Below, in pieces: positions 23,884 through 32,220 of a stretch of DNA of 64,000 nt. The notes below the pieces were generated by a model. It ran no database searches and was not told the DNA's origin. It saw only the letters and a program-made list of their open reading frames with translations. The DNA is from a virus. Numbering within the stretch: position 1 is the stretch's first letter; each line of letters opens with the position of its first letter. The translations under genes and the position numbers were made by a program. The stretch covers positions 125,866 through 189,865 of the IMG/VR virus record IMGVR_UViG_3300046092_000062, one strand, 5' to 3'.

Positions 23884-24774
23884 ATGAAATTAATTCTAGC
23901 CTCAATGGTGTTGTTTGCAAGTTCTGTGTTTGCACAACCAGTTAAAATAGTCGTACAGTACCAAGCCGGTGGGGTCACTGACCGTGTGGCTAGAACTGTC
24001 CAAACAGCCTTAGAAGATAACGGCATCGCCACAGTTGTGGAATACAGGTTAGGTGGCGGTGGATTCATTGCCTATAACTATCTTGCAAAATATCAAGGCA
24101 ACGAAACAGTTATTATGGCCGCAAGTAACGGGCTAACAGATGGCATTGGTACTGCAACACAAATTGATTATGAGCTTAACGACTTTGTTGTAGTAAAGCA
24201 TCTAGGTACTGTGCCTTCAATGTTGGTAGTTAATACTTCGCACCCTGCTAAAACGTTTAAGCAACTGGTTGATATTGCGCAAACTCGACAGGTTACTTAT
24301 GGTCATAGCGGAGTAGGGTCTGGCACCCACGTTGCAGGCGCTATTGTTGGTAATCGCCGGGGTAATTTTGTTGGAATTCCCTACAAGGGCCAATCCCAGG
24401 CAATTGTGGATGTGCTAGGTGGCCAAATTGATTACATCATGGAAGCCGACACTGTACTTGACCAGCACATTAAAGCAGGCAAAGTACGACCGCTTGTGGT
24501 TATGTCAGCCGAACGACTGCCTTCGTATCCTGATGTGCCAACACTTCGTGAATTGAGAGTTAGTGATCTTGGGTACACTCGATGGTCTATATTGGTTGCA
24601 AATAAAAACGCCAACCCAGAACTGTTGCAGAAGATCAGAAAGATCATTGACCAACCAGAAACAATGGCCAAATTAGCAGAGCTAGGGCAACGGCCAGCAA
24701 AAACAGTACCGCACCAGTTAGAAGTTCTAGCAACTCAGTTCCAGAAAATTCGCCAACAAGTTAATCTCGATTGA
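23884..24774 (+). CDS. Bug/TctC-type periplasmic binding protein
   Basis: 296 residues with a signal peptide (residues 1-18, cleavage after VFA). The mature protein has the Bug/TctC family features: a PVKIVVQYQAGGVTDRVAR opening, GGGGFIAYNYLA, and a GHSGVGSGTH loop that contacts the ligand carboxylate. In bacteria these bind di/tricarboxylates or small organics, with or without the TctAB membrane subunits, which are absent here. Such genes are very numerous in Burkholderiales. In a phage it may boost uptake of a nutrient or modify surface behaviour. Its TGA stop lies inside the next promoter's -35. Confidence 0.93.
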   Translation: MKLILASMVLFASSVFAQPVKIVVQYQAGGVTDRVARTVQTALEDNGIATVVEYRLGGGGFIAYNYLAKYQGNETVIMAASNGLTDGIGTATQIDYELNDFVVVKHLGTVPSMLVVNTSHPAKTFKQLVDIAQTRQVTYGHSGVGSGTHVAGAIVGNRRGNFVGIPYKGQSQAIVDVLGGQIDYIMEADTVLDQHIKAGKVRPLVVMSAERLPSYPDVPTLRELRVSDLGYTRWSILVANKNANPELLQKIRKIIDQPETMAKLAELGQRPAKTVPHQLEVLATQFQKIRQQVNLD

Positions 24775-24799
24775 CATTCTCAACTTAACCGCATATAAT
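24771..24799 (+). promoter_or_regulatory. Promoter for exonuclease, leaderless type
   Basis: TTGACA (24771-24776), 17-base spacer, TATAAT (24794-24799), then five bases to the ATG at 24805. The upstream gene's TGA is embedded in the -35 box. Confidence 0.85.
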
Positions 24800-24804
24800 A
24801 ACTC

Positions 24805-25338
24805 ATGGATGTAATGCTCGATTTAGAAACGCTAGGAACTCGCCCAGGGTGTGTAATTCTCACCCTAGGTGCAGTTAAGTTCAACCCATACACAATGGAA
24901 GACCCGGGACCTGGTTTGTATATACGACCGGATGCCGACGAGCAAATAGCGAGAGGACGCACTGTCCAAGAAGACACCCTGCAATGGTGGATGCGGCAAG
25001 CCGAGGATGTGCGTGAAGAAGCATTGGGCACAGAAGGTCGTATCCCAGTAGAGGATATGTATCGGCAGCTCAACAAGTTCTTAGTGGGAGTAGAGAACAT
25101 TTGGTGCCAGGGCCCTGTGTTTGATATTGCTATTCTTGAAAACTTGTATGAGCAATATGGCTGGCCTACCCCATGGCAATTCTGGCAAATCGCAGACTCG
25201 CGCACACTGTTCAAAGTACACGGCGACCCACGAGTTAAAGGCAAAGTCGGCCTACACAATGCGCTAGAAGATTGTGTGAGTCAAGCAAACGCAGTGCAGC
25301 AAGTGTTCTGCAAGCTGGGTTTAGAAAAACGAAGATGA
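24805..25338 (+). CDS. DnaQ-like 3'-5' exonuclease (DEDDh)
   Basis: 177 residues with the DEDDh motifs: motif I LDLETLGTRPG, motif II GPVFDIAIL and motif III HNALEDC, with the catalytic His preceding the Asp by five. Resembles the T4 DexA and phage RNase-T-like 3'-5' exonucleases. Probably trims DNA or RNA 3' ends, perhaps during host DNA breakdown. Its start coincides with the predicted +1. ATGA overlap with the next gene. Confidence 0.9.
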   Translation: MDVMLDLETLGTRPGCVILTLGAVKFNPYTMEDPGPGLYIRPDADEQIARGRTVQEDTLQWWMRQAEDVREEALGTEGRIPVEDMYRQLNKFLVGVENIWCQGPVFDIAILENLYEQYGWPTPWQFWQIADSRTLFKVHGDPRVKGKVGLHNALEDCVSQANAVQQVFCKLGLEKRR

Positions 25339-26459
25339 CCAAGTTAGGCCATTATAGGGTTGGCAACCTTATAACACATAGCAAAATAGAAGCAATTGAG
25401 CTGCACACTAAGACTGGTATTCACCCCCATTGGGATTTCAATGAAGCTGCACTTTCGTGTTATAACTGGAAAGTGGAGCCCCAGCAGCATATACTAGAGC
25501 TCTACAGAGCCCGTGCCCAACAGCTTCGAGACAAGTACGATTATATTGTGCTGATGTATAGTGGCGGCGCAGACAGCGAAACTGTGCTGCAAAGTTTTAT
25601 CGACAACGATATCAAACTAGACGAAATTGCTTCCTTCAGCAATTATGCTGCCACAGGCGACAAGGACAACAACTTAAACTGCGAACTGTTTAAGGTTAGC
25701 GGCCCGCGAGCCAAGCAACTAAAACAAGATTGCCCATGGATGCAACATCGAGTTATTGATCTGAGTCAGATGACTGTGGACTACTTTAACCAAGCTGGAT
25801 TAGACTGGATACAGGACCTTAACATGTTCTTTACTCCTAACAGTGCAGTCCGAGAAAGCCTAGGACTAAAGATCAAAGAATGGGCTGACATTATTCACAG
25901 CGGCAAGAGTTTCTGTTTGCTATGGGGACACGATAAGCCTAGACTGCTACACATCAACGGCAAGTACTCTATTAGATTTATGGATCTTCTAGATAACGGA
26001 CCAACAGTTAAGAGCTTTGCAGGGCAATTGCCCTACACTGACGAATTGTTTTATTGGACTCCGGACATGCCCGAGATTGTAATCAAGCAAGGGCACCTGC
26101 TTAAAAACTATCTAAACAACAATCTAACAACAAGCCCCTTTATTAGCAATCACAAAAGTGATTTGGCATATAAAGAAGTCAATGGCGTCAAGTACTGGTT
26201 AAATAATCACGGGGTACATAGTGTCATATATCCTAACTGGAACATAGACACATTTAGTCCCGGTAAGCCGGCTAGCATTATTTTTAGTCCAAGAGATGAG
26301 TGGTTCTTTAATTTGAATCAAGAAGATAGTGCAAAACGTATATGGAAAACTGGCCTAGACAAAGTGTGGAGTATTATCCCCGATTACTGGAAGAATGATG
26401 TTAACAACATCGCAACAGGATTTAAAGCCTGTTGGAGCAAAGATTACTATTTGGAATAA
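25335..26459 (+). CDS. PP-loop ATP pyrophosphatase-like protein
   Basis: 374 residues. The SGGADS loop at about residues 76-81 (in VLMYSGGADSETVL) is the adenylating PP-loop of the N-type ATP pyrophosphatases (asparagine synthase, tRNA thiolation, GMP synthetase families). The remainder is long, aromatic and not one I can match to a named enzyme. It could activate a carboxylate or RNA base. ATGA overlap with the exonuclease; the next gene begins two bases after the stop. Confidence 0.75.
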   Translation: MTKLGHYRVGNLITHSKIEAIELHTKTGIHPHWDFNEAALSCYNWKVEPQQHILELYRARAQQLRDKYDYIVLMYSGGADSETVLQSFIDNDIKLDEIASFSNYAATGDKDNNLNCELFKVSGPRAKQLKQDCPWMQHRVIDLSQMTVDYFNQAGLDWIQDLNMFFTPNSAVRESLGLKIKEWADIIHSGKSFCLLWGHDKPRLLHINGKYSIRFMDLLDNGPTVKSFAGQLPYTDELFYWTPDMPEIVIKQGHLLKNYLNNNLTTSPFISNHKSDLAYKEVNGVKYWLNNHGVHSVIYPNWNIDTFSPGKPASIIFSPRDEWFFNLNQEDSAKRIWKTGLDKVWSIIPDYWKNDVNNIATGFKACWSKDYYLE

Positions 26460-26460
26460 C

Positions 26461-26769
26461 ATGCAACTTATTTTTGGAAAAGACGTAGCAGAAAAGCTAC
26501 AAGAGCGTTATACAGTTCTAGAGCTTGAGACCCTGGAGGTAGAAGGCAAAATACTCGATGTGTTTTGCGTAGTTCCTGCAGAGAAAATCGCCCTAACTGA
26601 AATTACCACAATCGAGCACTCAACTAAGCTACACAATGATTTCGTTGCTGCTCTTAAACGTAAAGATTACAAGATTTGTCAAGACCTAAGCGTACACCTT
26701 ATTGGGCGGTTTGGTGGCGAAGTTGACAGTTTTTACGAAGAAATCCTAAAACGTATTAGCAGCATTTAA
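26461..26769 (+). CDS. Hypothetical protein
   Basis: 102 residues, a mixed alpha/beta protein with a charged helix at the C terminus. It follows the PP-loop gene by one base and may be a partner of it. No family recognised. The start at 26461 is supported by this spacing; an upstream frame overlaps the neighbour. Confidence 0.65.
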   Translation: MQLIFGKDVAEKLQERYTVLELETLEVEGKILDVFCVVPAEKIALTEITTIEHSTKLHNDFVAALKRKDYKICQDLSVHLIGRFGGEVDSFYEEILKRISSI

Positions 26770-26837
26770 TCTAGAGCAAACCTCCTGTAAATAAGTTAGG
26801 GTAGCCCTCTAACAATAATAATAACAGGAGATGCGCT

Positions 26838-27620
26838 TTGGATCCATTAACCCTCTTTGCACTTGCTAACGGAGCTGTCTCCGCAGTTAAGGCTGGCTGC
26901 AAATTATACAGGGATATTAAGGGTGCCGCAGGTGAAGTTAAAGACGTACTTAAAGATCTCGACGATCAATTTAAGAAACTTCACCCACCGGAAAAGCCAG
27001 CCACAGTTGAGCAGCGTAACCAGTTCATACAAGAAAAGAACAAAGTAGTTGAGCTAAACAAGAAGGCTAACGAAGGGCAGCATACCGGCATCTATCAAGA
27101 AATCGGGGAAAAGCTAGGCGAGTATTATGACAACTTCTATAAGTGCTTGGCCATTATGGAAGAAGAAGAACGCCGTGCGGAAAACGAAGTATACACAGGC
27201 GATGCCAGTCTAGGTAAACGTGCCCTACAACGTGTTCTAATGCGTAAGCAGCTAGAGCAAATGAGTGTAGACCTACGTGAGCTTATGGTATATCAAAGCC
27301 CACCTGAGCTAGGTGCGTTATACACCGAAGTAGAAGCTATGATGAAGCACATGGGTCAAACCCAACGTGTGCTTATTGCTCGTAAGATGCGCAACGAAGA
27401 GCTTGCAGCAAAACGTAAAAAACAACTAATGGACAAATACTTCATTGAAGGAGTTGGCGCCATTGGTATGATTCTCGGCATAGGATTTAGCATTGTGCTA
27501 ATGATGTATGTCGTAGAAGACCGAATTCAAAAATATCCACAGTACGGCACCGAATGGGTACCAAAAACGGAAGAACAACGTCGATTAGAAATGTCACCTA
27601 AAAAGTACATTGGACGATAA
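26838..27620 (+). CDS. Helical protein with C-terminal membrane anchor, TTG start
   Basis: 260 residues starting at TTG, with AACAGGAG seven bases upstream. Residues ~1-30 are helical and mildly hydrophobic (LTLFALANGAVSAVKAG), then a long charged helical middle with likely coiled coils, then one strong membrane segment at ~212-235 (IGMILGIGFSIVLMMYVV). Short tail ends YIGR. Similar proteins occur in marine T4-like phages with no assigned function. A leader hairpin GTTAGGG/CCCTCTAAC lies between the previous gene and this one. Confidence 0.7.
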   Translation: MDPLTLFALANGAVSAVKAGCKLYRDIKGAAGEVKDVLKDLDDQFKKLHPPEKPATVEQRNQFIQEKNKVVELNKKANEGQHTGIYQEIGEKLGEYYDNFYKCLAIMEEEERRAENEVYTGDASLGKRALQRVLMRKQLEQMSVDLRELMVYQSPPELGALYTEVEAMMKHMGQTQRVLIARKMRNEELAAKRKKQLMDKYFIEGVGAIGMILGIGFSIVLMMYVVEDRIQKYPQYGTEWVPKTEEQRRLEMSPKKYIGR

Positions 27621-27622
27621 TT

Positions 27623-27775
27623 GTGAAAAAGAAAAAACAAAGTATTCTAGCATGGTTGCTGGAACAAGGGGTAGGGTCAGCGTATACTGTTCTACTTGCG
27701 CTATCAGTTGGCTTAACTAAATGGGCCATAATTGGGATTCTATTTTTCATTGCGTGGTGGGAGCGAGTACGATAA
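27623..27775 (+). CDS. Small membrane protein, GTG start
   Basis: 50 residues: basic start (KKKKQSILAW), two hydrophobic stretches (VGSAYTVLLALSVGL and WAIIGILFFIAW) and a basic end. It begins two bases after the preceding membrane-anchored protein and so is likely its partner or a holin-like peptide. Confidence 0.65.
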   Translation: MKKKKQSILAWLLEQGVGSAYTVLLALSVGLTKWAIIGILFFIAWWERVR

Positions 27776-27783
27776 GTATTTGC

Positions 27784-28098
27784 ATGTCTAAATACCTTAT
27801 TGCTCTCTGTCTTGCTCTAGCATGTGCTGCATCGTATGCACAAAAACCAGTGGAAACAAACAAGAAGATTGTGTGCTTTCCTGTTAAAGTCCTAATGAAG
27901 GATCTTAAAGACAAGTACGGCGAAGAACCAATGGTAATGGGCACAACTTCAAATATGAGCGACGTTGCAATGGCGTTGTACCTTAATAAAGAAACCGGCT
28001 CATTCACTATTATTGAGTTTGACAGCGAAGCAGCTTGCGTTATTAGCATCGGTAAAGATGTGCGTTACCGTTTTCCCAAGACCGGAACGATGCTATAA
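27784..28098 (+). CDS. Secreted/periplasmic protein of unknown function
   Basis: 104 residues with a clear signal peptide (KYLIALCLALACAASYA, cleavage near residue 20). The mature part is small with two Cys (IVCFP, AACVISIG) that could form a disulfide. The ATG at 27784 is chosen because it begins the signal peptide; the longer frame does not make sense. Its TAA stop overlaps a late TATAAATA box. Confidence 0.75.
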   Translation: MSKYLIALCLALACAASYAQKPVETNKKIVCFPVKVLMKDLKDKYGEEPMVMGTTSNMSDVAMALYLNKETGSFTIIEFDSEAACVISIGKDVRYRFPKTGTML

Positions 28099-28101
28099 AT
28101 A
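28094..28101 (+). promoter_or_regulatory. Late promoter, start codon at +1
   Basis: Exact TATAAATA followed by CTAG and the ATG at 28106. The upstream gene's TAA stop is part of the box. Transcription should start at or next to the ATG. Confidence 0.8.
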
Positions 28102-28105
28102 CTAG

Positions 28106-28645
28106 ATGCGTATTACAGAAGTTAGCCTGCCTAAAAATCTATGGGAATTAGTTGTATCCAATGCCGATAAGCAAGAGCTTGGGGACAATTTAATTGATCT
28201 AGTTAACAACGCCTACGGTTCTACTGCACACGGCAGTTTCGTTACTAGCATTAGAGATGTTATTCCAAGCGACTGGAACGTCATTGACTGGGATGAAGAT
28301 CCTGAAGTTGATGCGTGTGTATTTTATCGTGGACCTAGGGCAAACGAGCAATGGGTTGGGTATAAGATCCAAGGCATCGGGCACGATGGGCAAAAACAAA
28401 GCAAAGACCGTGTGATAAACAAAGTGACTCAGTTGCTTAACAAGCCAGGTTTCTGGATTGAAAGTAGTGATGCTATGCGAGCAACCCTAAAGCGTTTACC
28501 AGTACCAATGGTAGACAGCGAACACTTGCTGAAGTTCTTATTCAATGATCCGCATCTAAAGATGGTTGACCATGGAACCTACCAACGCAAGCTACAAAGC
28601 GGCATGGCAATTGAAACAGTATTCGGAAATCCACGAATAACCTAA
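28106..28645 (+). CDS. Hypothetical late protein with possible capsid-targeting N terminus
   Basis: 179 residues starting MRITEVSLPK, which resembles the MKI-x-E starts of the head-targeted candidates at 32-34 kb (possible cut after ITE). Middle segment is acidic (DWDEDPEVDACVFYRGP) and the C-terminal half basic. No enzyme motif recognised. Driven by a late promoter with no leader. Function unknown; packaged internal protein is a weak possibility. Confidence 0.7.
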   Translation: MRITEVSLPKNLWELVVSNADKQELGDNLIDLVNNAYGSTAHGSFVTSIRDVIPSDWNVIDWDEDPEVDACVFYRGPRANEQWVGYKIQGIGHDGQKQSKDRVINKVTQLLNKPGFWIESSDAMRATLKRLPVPMVDSEHLLKFLFNDPHLKMVDHGTYQRKLQSGMAIETVFGNPRIT

Positions 28646-28688
28646 ACACTTTAATATCGTTGGCATCTATGCTAAACTACTTTGACAA

Positions 28689-29444
28689 ATGCGTAGCACT
28701 ATACTTATTTTGGCATTACTTGCCAGCAGCATTAGTTGGGCGAAACCTGCCACAACTATCGACGACACTAGCGACCTTACTGCAAAGTCCTGGCTCATTG
28801 CAGACGAACAAAACCAAATCCTAGCCAGTAAAGACACTGGTACCATACGCCCAATGGCCAGCATTACCAAGGTAATGACTGTGCTAACAGTGATGGAAGC
28901 AAAACAGGATCTAAATCAATCTATAGCCTACAATCGAACTCTACGCCTAACTAGGCAAGAGCTTATCAATCTTGCAATAGTCAAAAGCGACAACCATGCA
29001 GCAGACCTGCTATGCAGACATTACGTGGGCGGGTACGGCAATTGCATCAGCGATATGAATGCTAACGCTATGAAGTACGGTATGCGACATACTAACTATG
29101 TTGATGCTACTGGATTGCTAGCAGACAATACCAGCACCGCAGAAGATTTGTTACTGTTATTGAACGTAGCAGAGAAGAATTATCTTATTGTGGACTCGGC
29201 CACCAAGACCAAAGTGGAAATTAAGAACAAGAAGAAATGGTTGATCTTTAAACAAACCAATCCCTTAATAGGTCACAAGCACAAGTTCATTGTTAGTAAG
29301 ACTGGTACCACTAACGCAGCAGGTGGTTGTATCATTTTAACAGTTGAAACAGAACGCGGCCTGCGCCGCGTTGTTGTGTTGGGTAGTAAGAACGGTAGAA
29401 CCCGTATACCTGAAGCTGAGTTTATCTACAAGCAAGTAGACTAG
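28689..29444 (+). CDS. D-alanyl-D-alanine peptidase (PBP7/S11 type)
   Basis: 251 residues with a signal peptide (residues 1-18). The penicillin-binding active-site triad is intact: SITK (Ser nucleophile and Lys), SDN and KTGTTN. Spacing and length fit low-molecular-weight S11 peptidases such as PBP7 (D,D-endopeptidase) and PBP5-like carboxypeptidases. In the periplasm it would trim or cut peptidoglycan cross-links. In phages this enzyme class is unusual; it might ease DNA entry, lysis or superinfection control. Ends with TAG three bases into the convergent fibre gene. Confidence 0.92.
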   Translation: MRSTILILALLASSISWAKPATTIDDTSDLTAKSWLIADEQNQILASKDTGTIRPMASITKVMTVLTVMEAKQDLNQSIAYNRTLRLTRQELINLAIVKSDNHAADLLCRHYVGGYGNCISDMNANAMKYGMRHTNYVDATGLLADNTSTAEDLLLLLNVAEKNYLIVDSATKTKVEIKNKKKWLIFKQTNPLIGHKHKFIVSKTGTTNAAGGCIILTVETERGLRRVVVLGSKNGRTRIPEAEFIYKQVD

Positions 29445-30271
29445 AACCCAAAGTCTGCCACGTTAACTCCGTTCTTTACCACAATCATATTCTTAATGAT
29501 GTGGTTATTGTTTAAACCGCCAGTTCTTGCACCGAATCCAAATAGTGTTCCAGATAGATCTCGTATTACTGTATCCTTATAGTCAATTAATGTAGTACCA
29601 TCTCGTTTAAGAACAATGCGATTCTGTGATATGTAAACATCAACTACATGATTTACGTTGTCCGCAATGCCAGTAACGGCCGCAGATGCTAACTGCCCGG
29701 TCATATTAGTCCCGGTCCAAGATGCTGATCCTCCGCCATTATTGCCCCACGATAGTACCGCAGACCCATGGTATTCGCTTAATCCAATAATATAGCCTTT
29801 TGTATTTGGACCACCACCTTCTGTTGTTGGCACCTGATCGCAAAAACAATAAAACCATGTTGCATCAGCACCATTGCCGCCGCCAGCAAGATATGTAAAC
29901 CTGGCGTGCATAAAGGGCATCTGAGTAAAGTTCCAGCCCACTGCCCCAGATATACCGTTTATTGCAGTAGTTAACACCATGCCTGTTCCGGCGGTAAACG
30001 CAGCAGATCCTGTTTTTGTACCTACAGGATATACCCCAGGGTTAGTGGATAGTGTTGGATCTGCAACCCCGTCCCAATATGCTAAACACGACCCAAGCAA
30101 TGCACTATTAAAAGAATTCGGCAACGAATCTAGTTTAGTCTTGTCAATAGTAGACATTAACCCACTTGAGGTAGTTGTAACGTTTCCCACTTTGATTAGT
30201 GTCCCGGCTGCATCTACCCCAAGTGCAGTTAATGCACCTGTTCCCGTTGTAATTGGTCCCAAGTATTGCAT
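29441..30271 (-). CDS. Tail-fibre protein with lectin-like C-terminal domain
   Basis: 276 residues, read on the minus strand. The N-terminal ~70 residues (MQYLGPITTGTGALTALGVD) have fibre-like Thr/Gly/Val repeats. The remainder forms a beta-sandwich rhythm with Trp/Gly-rich strands (ASWTGTNMTGQLA, NHVVDVYISQNRIVLKRDG) typical of concanavalin/LamG-like binding domains. It follows the 262-residue fibre gene by nine bases. Likely a receptor-binding distal fibre. Confidence 0.8.
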   Translation of the reverse strand: MQYLGPITTGTGALTALGVDAAGTLIKVGNVTTTSSGLMSTIDKTKLDSLPNSFNSALLGSCLAYWDGVADPTLSTNPGVYPVGTKTGSAAFTAGTGMVLTTAINGISGAVGWNFTQMPFMHARFTYLAGGGNGADATWFYCFCDQVPTTEGGGPNTKGYIIGLSEYHGSAVLSWGNNGGGSASWTGTNMTGQLASAAVTGIADNVNHVVDVYISQNRIVLKRDGTTLIDYKDTVIRDLSGTLFGFGARTGGLNNNHIIKNMIVVKNGVNVADFGF

Positions 30272-30280
30272 TGACTATCC

Positions 30281-31069
30281 TTACGCAATAACTACAACCG
30301 TAAATGCGCCAGCAGCTGGCGCGGCAGCAAAGGCAATATCCACAGTGTTAACGGTTGTTAATTTAGTATCAACCATCACCTGGTCGTACGGAGAAGCAGT
30401 ACGATATACCGCAACGTCAACTAAACGAGTATTAAAGTTGTGAGTCACAGTGTATGTCACTGCCGCACCATCGCCGATTACTGCTGACGTCTTGCGGGCA
30501 CGATTTGCATAGGCTGCTAATGTCGCAGGAGTTACTGGTTTATTAGCTACAGTACCAGCATCAACTTCGGCTTGTGTAGCAAGGGCAGTAATACCAGCTG
30601 TGGAAGTAGTTGCAGGGGGAGCAACGGTGCCAAATGTAACAAACGCAATAGCGTCAGTTCCGATCACAGGTAATACAGTAGATTGGCGGAACGTTGTGCT
30701 GCCATTTGTGCCTGATGTTACAGTAACAACAGCTTCTGACAATTCGCTGCTGGCATTAGCATCTGCTGCACGAGTCATTGCAACAGCAGCGCCATTCCAT
30801 ACATAGATACCGTTCTCTAATGCACTAGTTTGATCTTTTAACAACACACGATCGTTAACAACCATGGTTACGCCGTCAATTGTTGCTCCTGGACTAGCCA
30901 CTGAGACGTTAGTACCGGAGCTTGCCACGCGGACGTTTTCCTTGTGCTTCATTCCCTCAACTGCTGAAGTCAACTGTGCCAACGTAACCGGCGATTGCGC
31001 CGCTGTTGCGTTTGGTAAGTTTGTGATTGAGCCTGTGTTGCTAAAATCTAAATTCGTTAATACTTGCAT
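30281..31069 (-). CDS. Tail-fibre protein
   Basis: 262 residues beginning MQVLTNLDFSNTGSITNLPN, the pattern found at the start of many phage fibre proteins. It continues with the insert RVLLKDQTSALENGIYVWNG, a repeat common in short and long tail fibres, and a trimeric-looking C-terminal beta domain (HNFNTRLVDVAVYRTASPY). Sits between two other fibre genes. Confidence 0.85.
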   Translation of the reverse strand: MQVLTNLDFSNTGSITNLPNATAAQSPVTLAQLTSAVEGMKHKENVRVASSGTNVSVASPGATIDGVTMVVNDRVLLKDQTSALENGIYVWNGAAVAMTRAADANASSELSEAVVTVTSGTNGSTTFRQSTVLPVIGTDAIAFVTFGTVAPPATTSTAGITALATQAEVDAGTVANKPVTPATLAAYANRARKTSAVIGDGAAVTYTVTHNFNTRLVDVAVYRTASPYDQVMVDTKLTTVNTVDIAFAAAPAAGAFTVVVIA

Positions 31070-31084
31070 TACATTTTCCTTTTA

Positions 31085-31429
31085 TTATAGTAATCTGGCG
31101 GTGCCAGTGGTAGGGAATGAAAATTGAATTGTTAAATTATTTGGATCTACGTTTCTAACAGAGCCGGTCATTTCTGTACCAGTGCTATCGTAAATCCCGA
31201 CTATTGGAAAGTATCCTAGACTATGATGTATCTCCCAGACTGCACTAGGCGTAGTTTGTGTAAACACAAATGCCTGAGATTGATTACTTAATAGACGAGC
31301 TATCCCTACTAGGTCGTTGTGTAATTGTGCAAACTGATCGCTGCTGATTGCTGCAACCGTTCGCATGACTACATTGCCGTTTGTATCAAACTGCAACGAG
31401 TTACACATATTTTTTAATTCATTTGACAT
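31085..31429 (-). CDS. Small fibre-associated protein
   Basis: 114 residues: a helical N-terminal half (DQFAQLHNDLVGIARLLSN) and a C-terminal beta module (WEIHHSLGYFPIVGIYDSTG) that matches the C-terminal modules of tail-fibre proteins. It starts the minus-strand fibre operon, followed by the 262- and 276-residue genes. Possibly a proximal fibre segment or a chaperone. AGGGA lies upstream of the ATG. Confidence 0.75.
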   Translation of the reverse strand: MSNELKNMCNSLQFDTNGNVVMRTVAAISSDQFAQLHNDLVGIARLLSNQSQAFVFTQTTPSAVWEIHHSLGYFPIVGIYDSTGTEMTGSVRNVDPNNLTIQFSFPTTGTARLL

Positions 31430-31671
31430 GTTATCCCTGATGCGTAAAGATAGGTATGCAATAAATTTTATATTGTATACCTACCTAAACTCGGGATAAA
31501 GCTCGATCTACCAACGTGGTGTTGAATGAAGTTTAGTTTTTACGCCGTATTGATCTGATTTAGGCGGTTGCTGTTGCAACACAATTATTTATCTTTAAGA
31601 AAAATTGTTTTGCAAATTTCGTTGGTACAGCAAATTGTTAAAACTGCTAAAACCTCTATAGCTAACACATT

Positions 31672-31687
31672 TAGCAATTTTTTGCTA
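31672..31687. repeat. Hairpin repeat, copy 1
   Basis: Perfect 16-base inverted repeat TAGCAATTTTTTGCTA (six-base arms, T4 loop). The identical sequence recurs at 31726, 54 bases away. Confidence 0.8.
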
Positions 31688-31725
31688 TGATTTTTCAGGA
31701 GATGCCAGCAGTTACTACTGGTAAC

Positions 31726-31741
31726 TAGCAATTTTTTGCTA
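31726..31741. repeat. Hairpin repeat, copy 2
   Basis: Second perfect copy of TAGCAATTTTTTGCTA, immediately before the -35 of the promoter at 31742 and sharing its first base with a separate GTAACT hairpin arm. The pair could be operator sites. Confidence 0.8.
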
Positions 31742-31770
31742 TCGACTACACCGGTTGTCTGTTATATTAT
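31742..31770 (+). promoter_or_regulatory. Sigma70-like promoter for small-protein/csp unit
   Basis: TCGACT (31742-31747), 17-base spacer, TATTAT (31765-31770). It abuts the second hairpin repeat and is followed by GTTAAC palindromes at 31777, 31804 and 31833, spaced 27 and 29 bases, that could be repressor sites. Confidence 0.55.
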
Positions 31771-31865
31771 ACGTAAGTTAACAAAAAGTGATCAACACTT
31801 ACAGTTAACTATCAAAATCTACATACAATGTAGTTAACACCAACTAATTACCAACGAAAGAATTT

Positions 31866-32033
31866 ATGAAAGCCTTGGGTATCATATTAACACTACTGTT
31901 ACTTGATGTCTTTATTCAAGATGTGCTAGAGTACCCCCGTGACATTCAAGCAGTGATCGAACAAACAGCACTTCAATGTTTAGGGATTGCAGTGTACCAT
32001 GCTTTTTTTCGTGGAGAGCAAGATGCTGGGTAA
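31866..32033 (+). CDS. Small protein with hydrophobic N terminus
   Basis: 55 residues: a hydrophobic start (ALGIILTLLLLDVFIQDVL) that could be a membrane segment, and a soluble tail. The 3' end overlaps the cold-shock gene. Function unknown. Confidence 0.6.
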   Translation: MKALGIILTLLLLDVFIQDVLEYPRDIQAVIEQTALQCLGIAVYHAFFRGEQDAG

Positions 32034-32220
32034 AGTCAAGTGGTTTAGTGCCCAACGAGGGTACGGATTTATCATTGCATACCCATCGTTAGATGAAGTG
32101 TTTGTTCATTACACTAACATCATTAGCGATGGATTTCAAGTACTAACAAAAGACCAGCTAGTGGAATTCACCATTAGTAATGGCAGGGCTGCAAACGTTA
32201 CTAAGATCAGTTCAGAGTAA
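32023..32220 (+). CDS. Cold-shock domain protein
   Basis: 65 residues with the nucleic-acid-binding motifs of CspA: RNP1-like RGYGFI within GKVKWFSAQRGYGF and RNP2-like VFVHYTNI. A single-stranded RNA/DNA-binding beta barrel, probably acting as an RNA chaperone during infection. The start is the ATG at 32023; it overlaps the upstream small gene by 11 bases. It converges with a minus-strand operon, overlapping it by 14 bases. Confidence 0.9.
   Translation: MLGKVKWFSAQRGYGFIIAYPSLDEVFVHYTNIISDGFQVLTKDQLVEFTISNGRAANVTKISSE

Larger units (their letters stand above)
31430..31865. other. Divergent intergenic control region (no gene)
   Basis: The 436 bases between the minus-strand fibre operon and the plus-strand csp unit hold no gene. 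They contain two copies of a hairpin repeat (31672 and 31726), a separate hairpin AGTTAC/GTAACT at 31710-31726, three GTTAAC palindromes (31777, 31804, 31833), a sigma70-like promoter (31742) and a poor late-promoter-like box on the minus strand (31586-31593, GATAAATA). The region is A+T-rich, so it could also be a replication or transcription control site. Confidence 0.6.

Noticed and set aside
28650-28688. Promoter directly upstream of the D,D-peptidase gene
   Set aside because: A TTGGCA and a TAAACT are present but their spacing does not fit.
31430-31865. CRISPR-like array
   Set aside because: Only two copies of a short palindromic repeat with a single spacer; no cas genes.
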